From Streptomyces sp. NBC_01216 (lineage in GTDB: Bacteria > Actinomycetota > Actinomycetes > Streptomycetales > Streptomycetaceae): DNA of 64,000 nt. The position numbers were made by a program, and so were the translations under genes. Under the pieces are notes generated by a model. That model was not told where the DNA came from, ran no database searches, and saw only the letters and a list, made by a program, of their open reading frames with translations. This document shows positions 33,752 to 43,301 of this stretch, piece after piece. Every line of letters begins with the position of its first letter. Within the stretch, counting starts at the first letter, position 1. The DNA lies in assembly GCF_035994945.1 (NCBI RefSeq), contig NZ_CP108677.1, positions 6,944,001 to 7,008,000 of the forward strand, given 5' to 3'.

Positions 33752-34014
33752 GGTGGCTCCTCCGGTGCTTCGGCTTCCCCGAGTCTCGGCGCGGCGCCCC
33801 GACCGGCGTGGCATTACGCCGATCAGGGGCAGCGGCGGGACCAGGCAGTGCCGGCAGGAGGGCGTGTACCGGCCCGGATCGTCGGACTCCGCGCGGGTCC
33901 GGACTCCCCGCGGTTCCGGCGAACGGCCGCGCGGGCAACGCTTCCGGCCGTTCTCGCATGGGTGCGTCACCCGCCGCATCCGTACCGGGCCGGACGGCGG
34001 TAGGAGGGTAAGCG

Positions 34015-34048
34015 GCCCCCACCTCCTGACGTCGGCGGAGGTGGGGGC
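34015..34048. terminator. Perfect 12-base-pair hairpin
   Basis: GCCCCCACCTCC pairs with GGAGGTGGGGGC around a 10-base loop. It lies 30 bases past the UspA stop codon on the minus strand and also upstream of the DUF1275 gene, so it ends the permease-UspA transcript. Confidence 0.85.
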
Positions 34049-34078
34049 TCGCGTGCTCGCCCGTCCGGCGGGCCGCGG

Positions 34079-34495
34079 TCATGGCGGGGGAGGCACGCAC
34101 AGCACCGGGACGGTCGACAGATGCAGGAGGCGGTGCGGGGTCGATCCCAGGAGTGCGCCGCGAAGGGGGCTCTCCCCCCGGCTTCCCACCACGATGACGC
34201 GTGCCGCGTGCCGGTCGGCGGCGTCGGTCAGGGCCTCGGCCGGCTTCGCGTCGAGCACCTCGACGACGCTCCTCACCCCCGCCAGGTCGGCCTCCCGGAC
34301 CGCGTGTTCCAGCGCGGTCCGGCCGGCCTGGCGGATGGCCTCGTGGTGGGCGCGGTGTTCCTCGCCCGCGGTGCCGGGGACGGCGGCCCCGTAGACCAGG
34401 ACGAGCCGCTCGTCGAACGCAGCCGCCACCTCGATGGCCAGGCGCAGGGCCGGGACGGCGCCCGGCGACTCGTCGTATCCCAGTACCACCGACAT
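34079..34495 (-). CDS. Universal stress protein (UspA family)
   Basis: A 138-residue alpha/beta protein. It begins SVVLGYDESPGAVPALRLAI and ends with the ATP-binding motif VIVVGSRGESPLRGALLGST followed by PHRLLHLSTVPVLCVP (G-2x-G-9x-G-S/T). It starts two bases after the stop of the APC permease gene, so the two form an operon. A UspA domain paired with an amino-acid permease is a known arrangement and suggests stress-linked control of transport. Confidence 0.92.
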   Translation of the reverse strand: MSVVLGYDESPGAVPALRLAIEVAAAFDERLVLVYGAAVPGTAGEEHRAHHEAIRQAGRTALEHAVREADLAGVRSVVEVLDAKPAEALTDAADRHAARVIVVGSRGESPLRGALLGSTPHRLLHLSTVPVLCVPPPP

Positions 34496-34497
34496 CC

Positions 34498-35994
34498 TCA
34501 GTTCTCCTCGCCGAGTACCAGCCGGGGGTCGACGACACCTGGGCGCTCCGCCCAGAACGCGGGTGCCCGCAGCCGCCACACGCACATGACGACGACGCCG
34601 ACGAGGGCGATGCCGATGCCGATGACCAGTGGGGGCCCGAGGCCGAGCCACGAGGTGCCGCTGTAAGAGTTCGCCGGATCGGACATGTCGGCGACCGAGC
34701 GCACCAGGAGCCATCCCAGGAGGGCGGCCCCGGCCACGGGGCCGACGCCGATCAGCAGGAAGTCGCGGACGCTCCGGAACAGGTGCCGGCGGTAGTAGAC
34801 GGCACAGGCGATGCCCGTGAGCGCGTAGTAGAAGGCGATGAGGAGCGAGAGGGCGGTCAGCGAGTCGAAGAGGGCGTTGGCGCTGATCTGGTTCACCGCG
34901 AGGTACCAGGCGATAGCGATGCCGGCGACCCACCAGGTACTCACGTCGGGTGTGCGGAAGCGTGTGCTGATGTGCCCGTAGTACGCGGGTAGCGCCTTGC
35001 GGCGGGCCATGGACAGCGCGGTGCGGGAGGCGGGGATGATCGTGGTCTGGGTGGAGGCGATGGCGGAGGTGGAGACGGCCAGCAGGAGGATCCAGTCCCA
35101 GCCGCCGAGCACGTCGGTGGCGAGCTGCGCGAAGATGAACTCCTCCTCCTCGGCGTTCTCGGCCAGGAACGCCGGACCGGCGTACGCGACGACCGCGAAC
35201 CCCACGGACACGTACGTGACCAGCAGGATGACGGTCGACCAGACACCCGCCTTGCCCGGCGCGGTGGCGGAGTCCTCCACCTCCTCGGTGAGGTTGACCG
35301 CCGATTCCCAGCCCCAGTAGATGAAGACGCCCAGGAGGAGCCCGCTGGTGAGCGCCGCACCACCGGCTCCGAACGGGTTGAGCCAGTCGACTGAGGGTTC
35401 TACCGAGTCGTAGGCGCTCGTGCCGGCGTACACGCTGTACAGGGCCACCCCCACGAAGACGAGCAGGAAGGCGACCTGGGCCAGGATGAGGACGTTCTGT
35501 ACGTGGGCGGACAGTTCGGTGCCGATGACGCAGAGGGCGGTCATCACGAGGATGACCAGCACGGTGAGTGACTGGCGCACGAAGGCGTCGTCGACCCAGG
35601 AGTCGAGGCCGACGGCGAGCAGGGCGAAGCTCACCGCCACGTCGGCGAGGGAGCCCACGACCAGGACCCCGGTCATCGTGATGGCCCATCCACCGAGCCA
35701 TCCGGCCCAGGGGCCCATGGCGCGTGTCACCCAGGAGAACGTCGTGCCGCAGTCCTGGTCGACCTTGTTGAGGTAGTAGAAGGCAGAGGCGATCAGGAGC
35801 ATCGGTACGAACGACGCGAACATCACGCCGGGGGCGTAGATCCCGACCAGGGCGACGATCGGTCCGATGACGGCCGCGAGGGAGTACGCGGGGGAGGTGG
35901 AGTTGAGCCCGATGACCAGCGCGTCGACGAATCCGATCGCGTTCGGCTTCAGGCTCGCGGACCGGTCCGCTGGTGCGGCGTCGTGCGCGGCCAT
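34498..35994 (-). CDS. APC-family amino acid permease
   Basis: A 498-residue transporter with about twelve membrane segments. Family signatures are GFVDALVIGLNSTSPAYSLA in helix 1, TTFSWVTRAMGPWAGWLGGW near helix 3 and WESAVNLTEEVEDSATAPGK after helix 6. The C-terminal helices end in VVVMCVWRLRAPAFWAERPG. It takes up an amino acid or polyamine driven by an ion gradient; the substrate is not readable. It is followed by UspA after 2 bases. A hairpin in its leader is listed separately. Confidence 0.92.
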   Translation of the reverse strand: MAAHDAAPADRSASLKPNAIGFVDALVIGLNSTSPAYSLAAVIGPIVALVGIYAPGVMFASFVPMLLIASAFYYLNKVDQDCGTTFSWVTRAMGPWAGWLGGWAITMTGVLVVGSLADVAVSFALLAVGLDSWVDDAFVRQSLTVLVILVMTALCVIGTELSAHVQNVLILAQVAFLLVFVGVALYSVYAGTSAYDSVEPSVDWLNPFGAGGAALTSGLLLGVFIYWGWESAVNLTEEVEDSATAPGKAGVWSTVILLVTYVSVGFAVVAYAGPAFLAENAEEEEFIFAQLATDVLGGWDWILLLAVSTSAIASTQTTIIPASRTALSMARRKALPAYYGHISTRFRTPDVSTWWVAGIAIAWYLAVNQISANALFDSLTALSLLIAFYYALTGIACAVYYRRHLFRSVRDFLLIGVGPVAGAALLGWLLVRSVADMSDPANSYSGTSWLGLGPPLVIGIGIALVGVVVMCVWRLRAPAFWAERPGVVDPRLVLGEEN

Positions 35995-36014
35995 CGATTC
36001 CCTCGTTCCGTTTG

Positions 36015-36049
36015 CGCCTGACAGCTCTCGAAAGAAGGGGCGTCAGGCG
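36015..36049 (-). promoter_or_regulatory. Inverted repeat in the permease leader
   Basis: CGCCTGAC (36015-36022) and GTCAGGCG (36042-36049), 8 perfect pairs around a 19-base spacer that includes CTCTCGAAAG. It ends 21 bases upstream of the permease start and could be an operator or an RNA hairpin controlling translation. Confidence 0.5.
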
Positions 36050-36266
36050 ATACGCCGGACTTCAGGGTAGGAAGCTGTGGTTCCGTGCGCATGCCAGGAA
36101 CGGCCGCACGGGTGGGAGGGCGAAGAGGCGCCGCTGCTCGGGCGCGCCTCACGGTGGCATGTCCGGAGTCACCGGGCCCGGGCGGACGCGTCGTCCCGGG
36201 TCCGCACGAGGTGCGGTCCCGGGAACTCTCCGCCGGGAGCTGTCCGGTGCGAGCGGCCGTGAGCGT

Positions 36267-36629
36267 TCACGGAATCCGGACCAGGAAGACTTCGTCCGGG
36301 AAGCACCAGGCCCATTCCTCGCCCGAGGCGAGGGACACCGCGACCGGATGCCCCGTCGCGAGATGGTGCGCGTAGGCGTGCGCGCCACGGGAACTGTCGC
36401 AGCATCCGACATGGCCGCACGTCGCGCACCAGCGGAGCCGTACCCAGCTCCAGCCGCGCCTGACACACGCGCCGCACGTCCGGGAGACCTCGTCCGTCGG
36501 AACGCTCGCGGTCCCGGCATGAGCACACGTCCGCCCTCGCGGACGTCCGCCGTCTGTCGCGACGGTCCAGGCCGCCGGGTGCCGGGGAGGTCCGGGGGCG
36601 TCATCGGCCTGATGCGCGGCGGAAGACAT
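36267..36629 (-). CDS. UBP-type zinc finger protein
   Basis: A 120-residue protein from the ATG at 36629. Cysteines and histidines follow the Zf-UBP pattern: CAHAGTASVPT, then SRTCGACVRRGWSWVRLRWC, ATCGHVGCCDSSRGAHAYAH and HLATGHPVAVSL. In eukaryotes this finger binds free ubiquitin C-termini; bacterial versions are short, of unknown role and common in Streptomyces. The end is EEWAWCFPDEVFLVRIP. It is read alone. Confidence 0.88.
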   Translation of the reverse strand: MSSAAHQADDAPGPPRHPAAWTVATDGGRPRGRTCAHAGTASVPTDEVSRTCGACVRRGWSWVRLRWCATCGHVGCCDSSRGAHAYAHHLATGHPVAVSLASGEEWAWCFPDEVFLVRIP

Positions 36630-36792
36630 GAAGCACCCCTCGTTCGTCGTCGTCCCTCTTTCCGGCCCGGGATGTTCCCGGATGCACCAGAGCCCCGCCG
36701 CCCGCCCGGGCGAACCGGCCACACGGCCGCCCCCGGGTATCCGTCGGACGTCCGTCCCGTGCGGCGCGGCCCGGTCCCCGGAGCGGGTGTCG

Positions 36793-37974
36793 TCACCCCC
36801 GGTCGGAGTACAGGGTGTCCCGGTGCCCAAGCAGGAAGCGGGCGTAGAACAGGTGGCCCACCACTTCGGCGGTGATCAGGAGGACCACGAGCCACGGTGC
36901 CAGGTGATCCGACCCGGCCACCACCAGCAGGGGGATCGCGATCCCGGGCACCGCCCAGACGGCCACCGACCGCGCCGGCCGGCCGAAGCGGAAGGCGATC
37001 GCGGCGTGGGCGGCGTGGTAGAGGGCCAGGCCGCCGGCCAGCGCCCAGACGGCGCCGCGCGGCAGGTGCGCGTGCCCGGCGTCCTCCACCGCGGTGGCCA
37101 GCCCCGCGGCCATGCACAGGACGGCCGCCGTGACGAAGAAATGCAGGAAGCCGGCGACATCGCGCGCCAGCAGATACAGGTCACGTCCCCGGGCTGCGCC
37201 GAACGTCAGCTCCGCGGCGGTGGAACCGAAGTCGAAGTACGACCACCACAACGCCGCCAACAGCACGAAGCCCAGCAGGGCGACGATGGCGGCCCGCCGC
37301 GTCCAGTCGGCGTCGAGGGAGGTCACGAGCGCGATGACCGACTCGCCCAGCACGATGATGACGTAGAGACCGACCCGCTCCACCATATGACCGGCGTCCA
37401 GCCGCCCGGGAACCCCCTGCCCCCGCGCGGTCAGCAGCAGCACCATCTCGGCGAGGAGTACCGCCGCCCACATCCCGTACCGCCAAGGCGAGGGGACCAC
37501 GGCGGAGACCGCCCACAGCACGGCTGAACCCAGGCAGTAGCCGAGGGGCCGCCAGCGTGGGACCCGCAAGGGCTCGGGGTACTTCGTGGCCGGCCACCAC
37601 AGGCCGAGGAGCACCAGGCGCGTGCCGGCGTAGCCGAGCGCGTAGGCCGCCGCCCGATCGCCGGCCGCCTCGGGCACCGCCGCGGCCATGGCCGCCAGGC
37701 ACAGCATCGCGAAGAGCATGAGCAGGCGGCGCCGTGCGGTGTCCTCGACGAACAGGTTCGCCGAGACGGTGAGGTTGATCCACATCCACCACGGCGGGAA
37801 GTACAGCGCCAGGAACCGGGCGAAGTCGCCGAGATCCGGATCTCCGTGGAGCTGGTGGGAGAGCTGTGCGGCCAGCGCCACGAAGACGAGATCGAAGAAC
37901 AGCTCCAGCCAGCCGGCGTGCCGTGGCTCACGGGCCTCGGTCTCCACGCCCGCCTTCGCCTGGGGTCCGTCCAT
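36793..37974 (-). CDS. Low temperature requirement A (LtrA) family membrane protein
   Basis: A 393-residue protein with about ten hydrophobic helices. The N-terminal WLELFFDLVFVALAAQLSHQ is the LtrA hallmark, followed by WWMWINLTVSANLFVEDTAR and HMVERVGLYVIIVLGESVIA. The name comes from a Listeria cold-growth mutant; transport function is only supposed. Read alone on the minus strand. Confidence 0.92.
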   Translation of the reverse strand: MDGPQAKAGVETEAREPRHAGWLELFFDLVFVALAAQLSHQLHGDPDLGDFARFLALYFPPWWMWINLTVSANLFVEDTARRRLLMLFAMLCLAAMAAAVPEAAGDRAAAYALGYAGTRLVLLGLWWPATKYPEPLRVPRWRPLGYCLGSAVLWAVSAVVPSPWRYGMWAAVLLAEMVLLLTARGQGVPGRLDAGHMVERVGLYVIIVLGESVIALVTSLDADWTRRAAIVALLGFVLLAALWWSYFDFGSTAAELTFGAARGRDLYLLARDVAGFLHFFVTAAVLCMAAGLATAVEDAGHAHLPRGAVWALAGGLALYHAAHAAIAFRFGRPARSVAVWAVPGIAIPLLVVAGSDHLAPWLVVLLITAEVVGHLFYARFLLGHRDTLYSDRG

Positions 37975-38273
37975 GTGTTCCGTCCGGTCCGCTTGGAACC
38001 CGCGCGGGTGCTCTGCCTGCGGCGCGGGTGCTCTGACTCCCGTATGACACCACGACGCGCCCCGTGGCGCCTGCGACGCTGCGCCGTATCACGCCCGCGC
38101 CCGGGTCCCGCGCCCGCCGGGTCCGCGTGCGCACCCGGAGACGTCCCCGGTCCGCTCCGGCGACGGACGCGCCGCCCGGTCCGTACCAGCGGCCTGCCCC
38201 ACACGGGCGGGTCTGAGGGGGTGCCCGGAGTGTTCGGCCGGAGCGAGGGCATCTTCCGGACATAGTGCGAGGC
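37975..38273. other. Divergent intergenic region
   Basis: About 300 bases between the LtrA gene and the serine-hydrolase-like gene. GCGCGGGTGCTCTG occurs twice, about 20 bases apart, near 38004-38036. Promoters for both genes must be here but none is obvious. Confidence 0.5.
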
Positions 38274-39527
38274 ATGACACGACGTCTTCCCCCCACACGT
38301 CTGCGTGCCCGTGCGCGCGCCGCCCGCAGAACCCTGCTCTGCGCCGCGCTCCTCGCTCTCACGGCCCAGACCACCGCTGTCGCGCCCGCGTTCGCCGGAG
38401 ACCCCGGCCGCCACGGCGCACGCGACTGCGTGCGGACCCGGCACCCCCTCAGCGGCCAGGCCCGTCAGATCCTCGACATCACCCGCAAGGCCAAGGACGA
38501 ACTCCGGCTGAAGGCCGTGGAGCTGCGGGTCACCATCGACGGACGCGAGATCGTCACCGACGCCCTCGGCGAGACCATGACCGGCGTCCCGGCCGAACCG
38601 GACATGCACTTCCGCGCCGGGTCCGTCGCCTTCGCCCAGATCGGGACGGCCCTCCTCCAGCTGGTCGAGGAGCGCAAGGTCCGCCTCGACGACACGGTGG
38701 AGCGCTGGCTCCCGCGCCTGCCCAAGGCCGACCGGATCACGCTGCGGATGCTGGCCACCAACACCAGCGGCCTGCACGACTACGTCACCGACCCGGACTT
38801 CCTGGCCGAGCTGGACGCCCACCCGTTCCGGCACTGGACCCCCAAGGAGCTGGTCGGCTACTCCCTCGACCACCCGTTCTGGTACGAGCCCGGCACCAGC
38901 TGGAACTACTCCCACGCCAACTACGTACTCCTGATCAAGGCACTCGAGAAGATCACCGGCACCCGGATCGACGTGCTGCTGAAGCAGCGGATCACGGAAC
39001 CCCTGGGACTCCGTGACACCCGGAACAGCTTCACTCCCGAGATCCCCGCTCCGGTGCTGCACGCCTTCACCTCCGAACGCGGCACCTACGAGGAGTCCAC
39101 CTTCTGGAACCCCTCCTGGACCACCGGGCCCGGCGCGGTCATCACCACCCACGTGTGCGACCTCGCGCGCTCGGCCGAGGCGCTCGGCGGCGGTGAACTC
39201 CTCTCCCCGCGTGCCTACCGCACCCTTCTCAACCCCGGCACGGTCGGTCTCGGCGGAGGCACCGCGACCTGCCCGGAGACGGTCTGCCAGAAGCAGACCG
39301 AGGCCACGCACTTCGGCCTCGGCGTCATCGTCCTGAACCGGTGGGTGATCCAGAACCCGTCGTTCTCCGGCTACGCGGCGATCCAGGCGTACCTGCCGTC
39401 CGAGCGCCTGGCCATCGCGGTCTCCACGACGAAGACCGAGGACACGCCCGACGGCAACACGGCAGGAGTGATCGCCGGACGTATCTCGCGGGCACTCGCC
39501 CCGGAGGACCCGCTGGTCACCGGCTGA
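38274..39527 (+). CDS. Secreted beta-lactamase-fold (serine hydrolase-like) protein lacking the SxxK lysine
   Basis: A 417-residue exported protein with a signal peptide (RTLLCAALLALTAQTTAVAP). The fold of class C beta-lactamase/DD-peptidase relatives is clear: HFRAGSVAFAQIGTALLQLV, VRLDDTVERWLPRLPKADRI, LRMLATNTSGLHDYV, SWNYSHANYVLLIKALEKIT and GYAAIQAYLPSERLAIAVST. The catalytic SxxK reads Ser117-Val-Ala-Phe120, so the general-base lysine is absent. 'HTSG' is NTSG and the YxN reads YSH. It is probably a non-hydrolytic relative that binds peptidoglycan or another ligand, or uses other chemistry. Start chosen at 38274 (MTRRLPP); GTG at 38265 is possible. Confidence 0.85.
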   Translation: MTRRLPPTRLRARARAARRTLLCAALLALTAQTTAVAPAFAGDPGRHGARDCVRTRHPLSGQARQILDITRKAKDELRLKAVELRVTIDGREIVTDALGETMTGVPAEPDMHFRAGSVAFAQIGTALLQLVEERKVRLDDTVERWLPRLPKADRITLRMLATNTSGLHDYVTDPDFLAELDAHPFRHWTPKELVGYSLDHPFWYEPGTSWNYSHANYVLLIKALEKITGTRIDVLLKQRITEPLGLRDTRNSFTPEIPAPVLHAFTSERGTYEESTFWNPSWTTGPGAVITTHVCDLARSAEALGGGELLSPRAYRTLLNPGTVGLGGGTATCPETVCQKQTEATHFGLGVIVLNRWVIQNPSFSGYAAIQAYLPSERLAIAVSTTKTEDTPDGNTAGVIAGRISRALAPEDPLVTG

Positions 39528-39644
39528 CCCGCCACCGGGGTCCGGGGGCGGAGGAGGCCCGGGGGGGCCGGCACGCCCGGGACGGGCCCGCCGGTCCCGG
39601 ACCCCGCCCGCACGGTGTCCGGGCGCGGGGCGTCCGGACGGACG

Positions 39645-40082
39645 TCAGTCGACCCGTTCGACGACGAACAGGGGGATCTCCCGGTCGGTCCTGAGCTGGT
39701 AGTCGGCGTAGTCGGGGAACGCGGCCACGGCCCGCTCCCACCATGCCGCCCGTTCCTCGCCGTGGACGACACGGGCCTCCATGTCCCAGGTTCGCGTGCC
39801 GTCCCGCAGCTCGACCCGCGGGTTCGCGACGAGATTGTGGTACCAGACGGGGTGTTTGACCGCGCCGCCGTTCGACGCGACGAGCGCGTAGGCACCCTGG
39901 TGTTCCACCCGCATCAGGGGCGTCTTGCGGACCTTGCCGCTCTTCGCGCCCAGGTTGGTCACCAGGACCACGGGAAGGCCCCGCATGGTGGTGCCCCGCG
40001 TCCCCCCTGAGGACTCGTAGAGCTCGACCTGATCCCGTACCCACGTCGAGGGACTGGGCTCGTACTCCCCTTCGAGCGGCAT
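39645..40082 (-). CDS. Deazaflavin (F420)-dependent nitroreductase-family protein
   Basis: A 145-residue protein of the Ddn/DUF385 group, which uses F420H2 to reduce varied substrates. The pattern is [60 protein letters not shown] and [24 protein letters not shown] stands just before the ATG at 40082. Actinobacteria have many paralogues; the substrate is unknown. It is convergent with the serine-hydrolase-like gene. Confidence 0.92.
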   Translation of the reverse strand: MPLEGEYEPSPSTWVRDQVELYESSGGTRGTTMRGLPVVLVTNLGAKSGKVRKTPLMRVEHQGAYALVASNGGAVKHPVWYHNLVANPRVELRDGTRTWDMEARVVHGEERAAWWERAVAAFPDYADYQLRTDREIPLFVVERVD

Positions 40083-40195
40083 GTTTCTCCTTCCCCGGGC
40101 GACGGCCACGCCGTGATCCTCGGCAGGCCACGACCGTATCGGAGGCACTACCCGGTGGCGACCCGCCGACGCCCCTCAGCACACCCGACAGCCCC

Positions 40196-41581
40196 TCAGG
40201 CTCCGGGCGCGCCCACCGGCAGCCGCAGGCCCCCGGCGTCGGGACGCGGGACGCCGGTCGCCCGACGGCGGGTCCACCCGCCCACCCCGACGGCCACCGC
40301 CGCCACCGCGTACGCCCATGTCGTCGCACCCGGCACGAGGTAGGCGACGGCCCCCGCCGCGGCGACGCCGAGCCACTCCCAGCGTCCGTCCAGGGCGACC
40401 AGAGCGACGAGCAGGAGCGCGTACCAGGAGTATCCGGGGGTCAGCAGAAGGAACGCCGTCCCCACGGTCACCATCGCGCCGCGCCAGGGTTCTTCGGCAG
40501 GTCCCCGCCACCAGACCGCCACCGCGAGGCCGGCGAGAGCGAGCAGTACGGCGGGCAGGGCCCACGCGTCGGGCAGCACGAGCCGCACCAGCGCGTACCG
40601 GCCGCCGGCGGAGGCGTCGTCGTAGCCCTCCTCCTGCGTGTATCCCCCGAGGTAGCCGAGGACGGAGCCGTCCGAGAGAAGGACGTACGGGAGATACAGC
40701 GCGGTGACCGCGGCAACGACCGGTACCAGTATCGCCAGCGCGGCGCGCGGCCTGCGCGCCCCGGAAAGCGCCCCGGGCACCAGCAGCGCGGGCAGCAGTT
40801 TCGCCGCGACGGCCACACCGAGGAGCACCCCGCCCGTGACCCGGCGCCGTGCCACGACGACGAGGGCCGCGACCGAGAAGAGGACGGCGAGGACGTCGAC
40901 ATGGGCGTTGTTGACACCCTCGACGGGGACGGCCGGGCACCAGGCCCAGAGGGCCGCGAGCCAGGTGGGGCCCCGACGGCGCAGGACGGCGACCAGCAGT
41001 CCGGCCACGGCCAGGCACAGCAGGGCGCCGCCGGCCTGCAGGACCTTGTGGCGGACACCGGTCGGGGACAGTTCGTCCACCAGGAGGAACCAGCCCTCGG
41101 CGACCGGCGGATAGATGGTGTGCACGAAGGGCCGGTTGATCCGTGTGCAGCGACCGTCCGCGATCGGAGCCAGGTCCGGGTCCTTCTTCGCGCACACGGC
41201 GGCGCCCGGGAAGAGCCACGCGTCACGCAGGCCGGTGAGCGCCGGGTCGGCCGGGGCGTGGTCGTACGGGGAGATCCCGGCGGCCTGCACCCGGCCGTCC
41301 CACGCGTACCGATAGGAGTCGGTGCTCGTGCGCGGCCCCGCGACGAGACCGGTGGCGGTGACGGCCACCGCACCGGCCATGATCAGGGGAACGACCCTGC
41401 GGGCGGGGACGTGGCGCAGGACCACGACGGCCAGCGCGAACACCAGCCACGCCCCCGCGTACCCGGTCAGGAAGCGCGCACCGCGCGACTCCCCGTGGAG
41501 CAGCGCCGCCAGCGCGGCGGTCAGGGCCGTGAGCAGCAGCACGAGCGAAGCGGTGGTGACGGCGAGGCGCGGGCGTGTCAT
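40196..41581 (-). CDS. Membrane glycosyltransferase, GT87-like (DUF2029)
   Basis: A 461-residue protein with about twelve hydrophobic segments. The early loop YAWDGRVQAAGISPYDHAPA and later THIYPPVAEGWFLLVDEL, WCPAVPVEGVNNAHVDVLAV and GVAVAAKLLPALLVPG are typical of polyprenyl-phosphate-dependent GT-C enzymes such as actinobacterial mannosyltransferases. It would move a sugar, probably mannose, onto an extracytoplasmic acceptor. It diverges from the oxidoreductase gene at 41686. With the GT2 and DUF2064 genes nearby it may belong to a glycoconjugate pathway. Confidence 0.87.
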   Translation of the reverse strand: MTRPRLAVTTASLVLLLTALTAALAALLHGESRGARFLTGYAGAWLVFALAVVVLRHVPARRVVPLIMAGAVAVTATGLVAGPRTSTDSYRYAWDGRVQAAGISPYDHAPADPALTGLRDAWLFPGAAVCAKKDPDLAPIADGRCTRINRPFVHTIYPPVAEGWFLLVDELSPTGVRHKVLQAGGALLCLAVAGLLVAVLRRRGPTWLAALWAWCPAVPVEGVNNAHVDVLAVLFSVAALVVVARRRVTGGVLLGVAVAAKLLPALLVPGALSGARRPRAALAILVPVVAAVTALYLPYVLLSDGSVLGYLGGYTQEEGYDDASAGGRYALVRLVLPDAWALPAVLLALAGLAVAVWWRGPAEEPWRGAMVTVGTAFLLLTPGYSWYALLLVALVALDGRWEWLGVAAAGAVAYLVPGATTWAYAVAAVAVGVGGWTRRRATGVPRPDAGGLRLPVGAPGA

Positions 41582-41685
41582 GGTCGCAGCCTCGCAGCCG
41601 CCCGGGCCGGCCGGGGGGTGACCCGACGGGGCGTTCGGGTTTCGTAAGGTGTCGCGTCGCCACAACGGCGGCCCAGGGCGGTGTC

Positions 41686-42861
41686 ATGGACGGCATGACT
41701 TCCTCTCCGCGCCAACGGCGCCTCGCGCTGCCACCGCTCCGGCCGCCCGCCTTCACCGGGCGTCTGCACGACGCGCGTACGGCGACGGCCGTGGGACGGT
41801 TGCTCGGCGTGGCGTTCGCCGTCTGTTTCCTGACCGGTCTCCTCAGCCACTATCTGCAGCATCCCCCCGGCCCGCTCGCCGACCACCTGCCGGCACGGCC
41901 GGTGTGGGGCTACCGGCTGACCCAGGGCGTGCACGTCGCCACCGGGCTGGCCGCGATCGTCCTGCTGCTGGCCAAACTCTGGACCGTGTACCCGAGGCTG
42001 TTCGTCTGGCCGCCGGTGCGGAACGTACGCCACGCGCTGGAACGCCTGTCGGTCGCCGTCCTCGTCGCCGCGGCCGTCTTCCAGGTACTGACCGGACTGC
42101 TCAACATCGTCGAGTGGTATCCGTGGCCGTTCTCGTTCGTCCCGGTGCACTTCGCCGTCGCCTGGGTGGTGGCCGGCTCCATCCTGCTGCACATCGCCGT
42201 CAAGGCCCCGGAGATCAAGGCCCACTGGACCCGCCGCTCGGCCGGCACGCTCACCCTGCCGGCCGAGGACGCGGCCGACCGGCGCTCGCTGCTGCTGGGG
42301 GTGGGCGCCGCGGTCGGTGTGGTGACGCTGACGACGGTCGGCCAGTCCCTGACCCCCTTGAAGACGCTCAACCTGCTGGCGCCGCGCCATCCCGACCACG
42401 GGCCGATGGGACTGCCGGTGAACCGGACGGCCGCCGCCGCCGGAGTGTCGGCCCGCGACCTCGCGCAGTGGCGCCTGGAGGTCGCCGGCCCCCGCCCCTA
42501 CGCGCTGACGCTCGACGCGCTGCGGGCGCTGCCCCAGGCGCGGTCACAGCTGCCGATCGCCTGCGTCGAGGGCTGGAGTGTCGACGCGGGCTGGGCCGGG
42601 GTGCGGGTGCGCGACCTTGTGGACATGGCGGGTGCCCGACCGGACGCGGCGGCGGTGCGGGTGACGTCCCTGGAGGAGAGTGGTGCCTACCGCGTGATGG
42701 ACATGGGCACCACGTACGTCGACGATCCGCTCACCCTGCTGGCCCTCAGCCTCAACGGGCAGCCCCTCTCCCTCGACCACGGCTTCCCGGCGCGAATCAT
42801 CGCACCCAACCGGCCCGGAGTCCTGCAGACCAAATGGGTCTACCGCCTGGAGGTGCTGTGA
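41686..42861 (+). CDS. Membrane molybdopterin-dependent oxidoreductase with N-terminal cytochrome b-like helices
   Basis: A 391-residue fusion. Residues 25-200 contain four or so membrane helices with spaced histidines (SHYLQHPPG, GVHVATGLAAIVLLLAKLWT, VPVHFAVAWVVAGSILLHIA), a di-haem cytochrome b layout. After a fifth helix (LLLGVGAAVGVVTLTTVG) comes a sulfite-oxidase-type molybdopterin domain: LPIACVEGWSVDAGWAGVRV, where the cysteine is the Mo ligand, and SLDHGFPARIIAPNRPGVLQ, TKWVYRLEV. It probably reduces or oxidises a substrate on the outer face and exchanges electrons with the membrane quinone pool. It overlaps the next gene by GTGA. Confidence 0.88.
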   Translation: MDGMTSSPRQRRLALPPLRPPAFTGRLHDARTATAVGRLLGVAFAVCFLTGLLSHYLQHPPGPLADHLPARPVWGYRLTQGVHVATGLAAIVLLLAKLWTVYPRLFVWPPVRNVRHALERLSVAVLVAAAVFQVLTGLLNIVEWYPWPFSFVPVHFAVAWVVAGSILLHIAVKAPEIKAHWTRRSAGTLTLPAEDAADRRSLLLGVGAAVGVVTLTTVGQSLTPLKTLNLLAPRHPDHGPMGLPVNRTAAAAGVSARDLAQWRLEVAGPRPYALTLDALRALPQARSQLPIACVEGWSVDAGWAGVRVRDLVDMAGARPDAAAVRVTSLEESGAYRVMDMGTTYVDDPLTLLALSLNGQPLSLDHGFPARIIAPNRPGVLQTKWVYRLEVL

Positions 42862-43301
42862 AACCGGTGAGTGTGCTCCGATGGGTGACCGGCGGCCTCG
42901 GGCTCGTGCTCGTCGGCATCGGCGCGTGGCTGATCGTGACGCAGCCGGCCCCCTGGGAGGTCCTGGTGTGGATGGCCGGCGCGCTCGTCCTCCACGACGG
43001 GATCGTGGCCCCGCTGGTCCTCGCCGTGGGTCTGGTGCTGCTGGGGCGCCGTGAGCGCGGCCTGTTGCGCGGGGCGTTGATCGTCGGCGGAGGTGTGGTC
43101 TTCGTGACGCTCCCGGTACTCCTGCGCCCGGGACCGGCGCCCAACCCGTCCGCGCTTCCGCTGCCCTACGGACGGAATCTCGTGATCGTGCTGGCGGCGG
43201 TGGCCGTGGCCACCGGCGCGCTGTTCCTCGTGCGGCGGCGGTGGCAGTGGTGGGAGGCATGGCAGGTGTGGCTGCGTGGACGAGCCGCCTCCGACGACTG
43301 A
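42858..43301 (+). CDS. Membrane protein coupled to the molybdopterin oxidoreductase
   Basis: A 147-residue protein with four hydrophobic segments (WVTGGLGLVLVGIGAWLIVT, LVLHDGIVAPLVLAVGLVLL, GALIVGGGVVFVTLPVLLRP, LVIVLAAVAVATGALFLVRR). The GTG start overlaps the preceding stop (GTGA), which fixes the start. It has no recognised catalytic motif. Coupling suggests it helps assemble or anchor the oxidoreductase, which is inference. Confidence 0.8.
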   Translation: MKPVSVLRWVTGGLGLVLVGIGAWLIVTQPAPWEVLVWMAGALVLHDGIVAPLVLAVGLVLLGRRERGLLRGALIVGGGVVFVTLPVLLRPGPAPNPSALPLPYGRNLVIVLAAVAVATGALFLVRRRWQWWEAWQVWLRGRAASDD

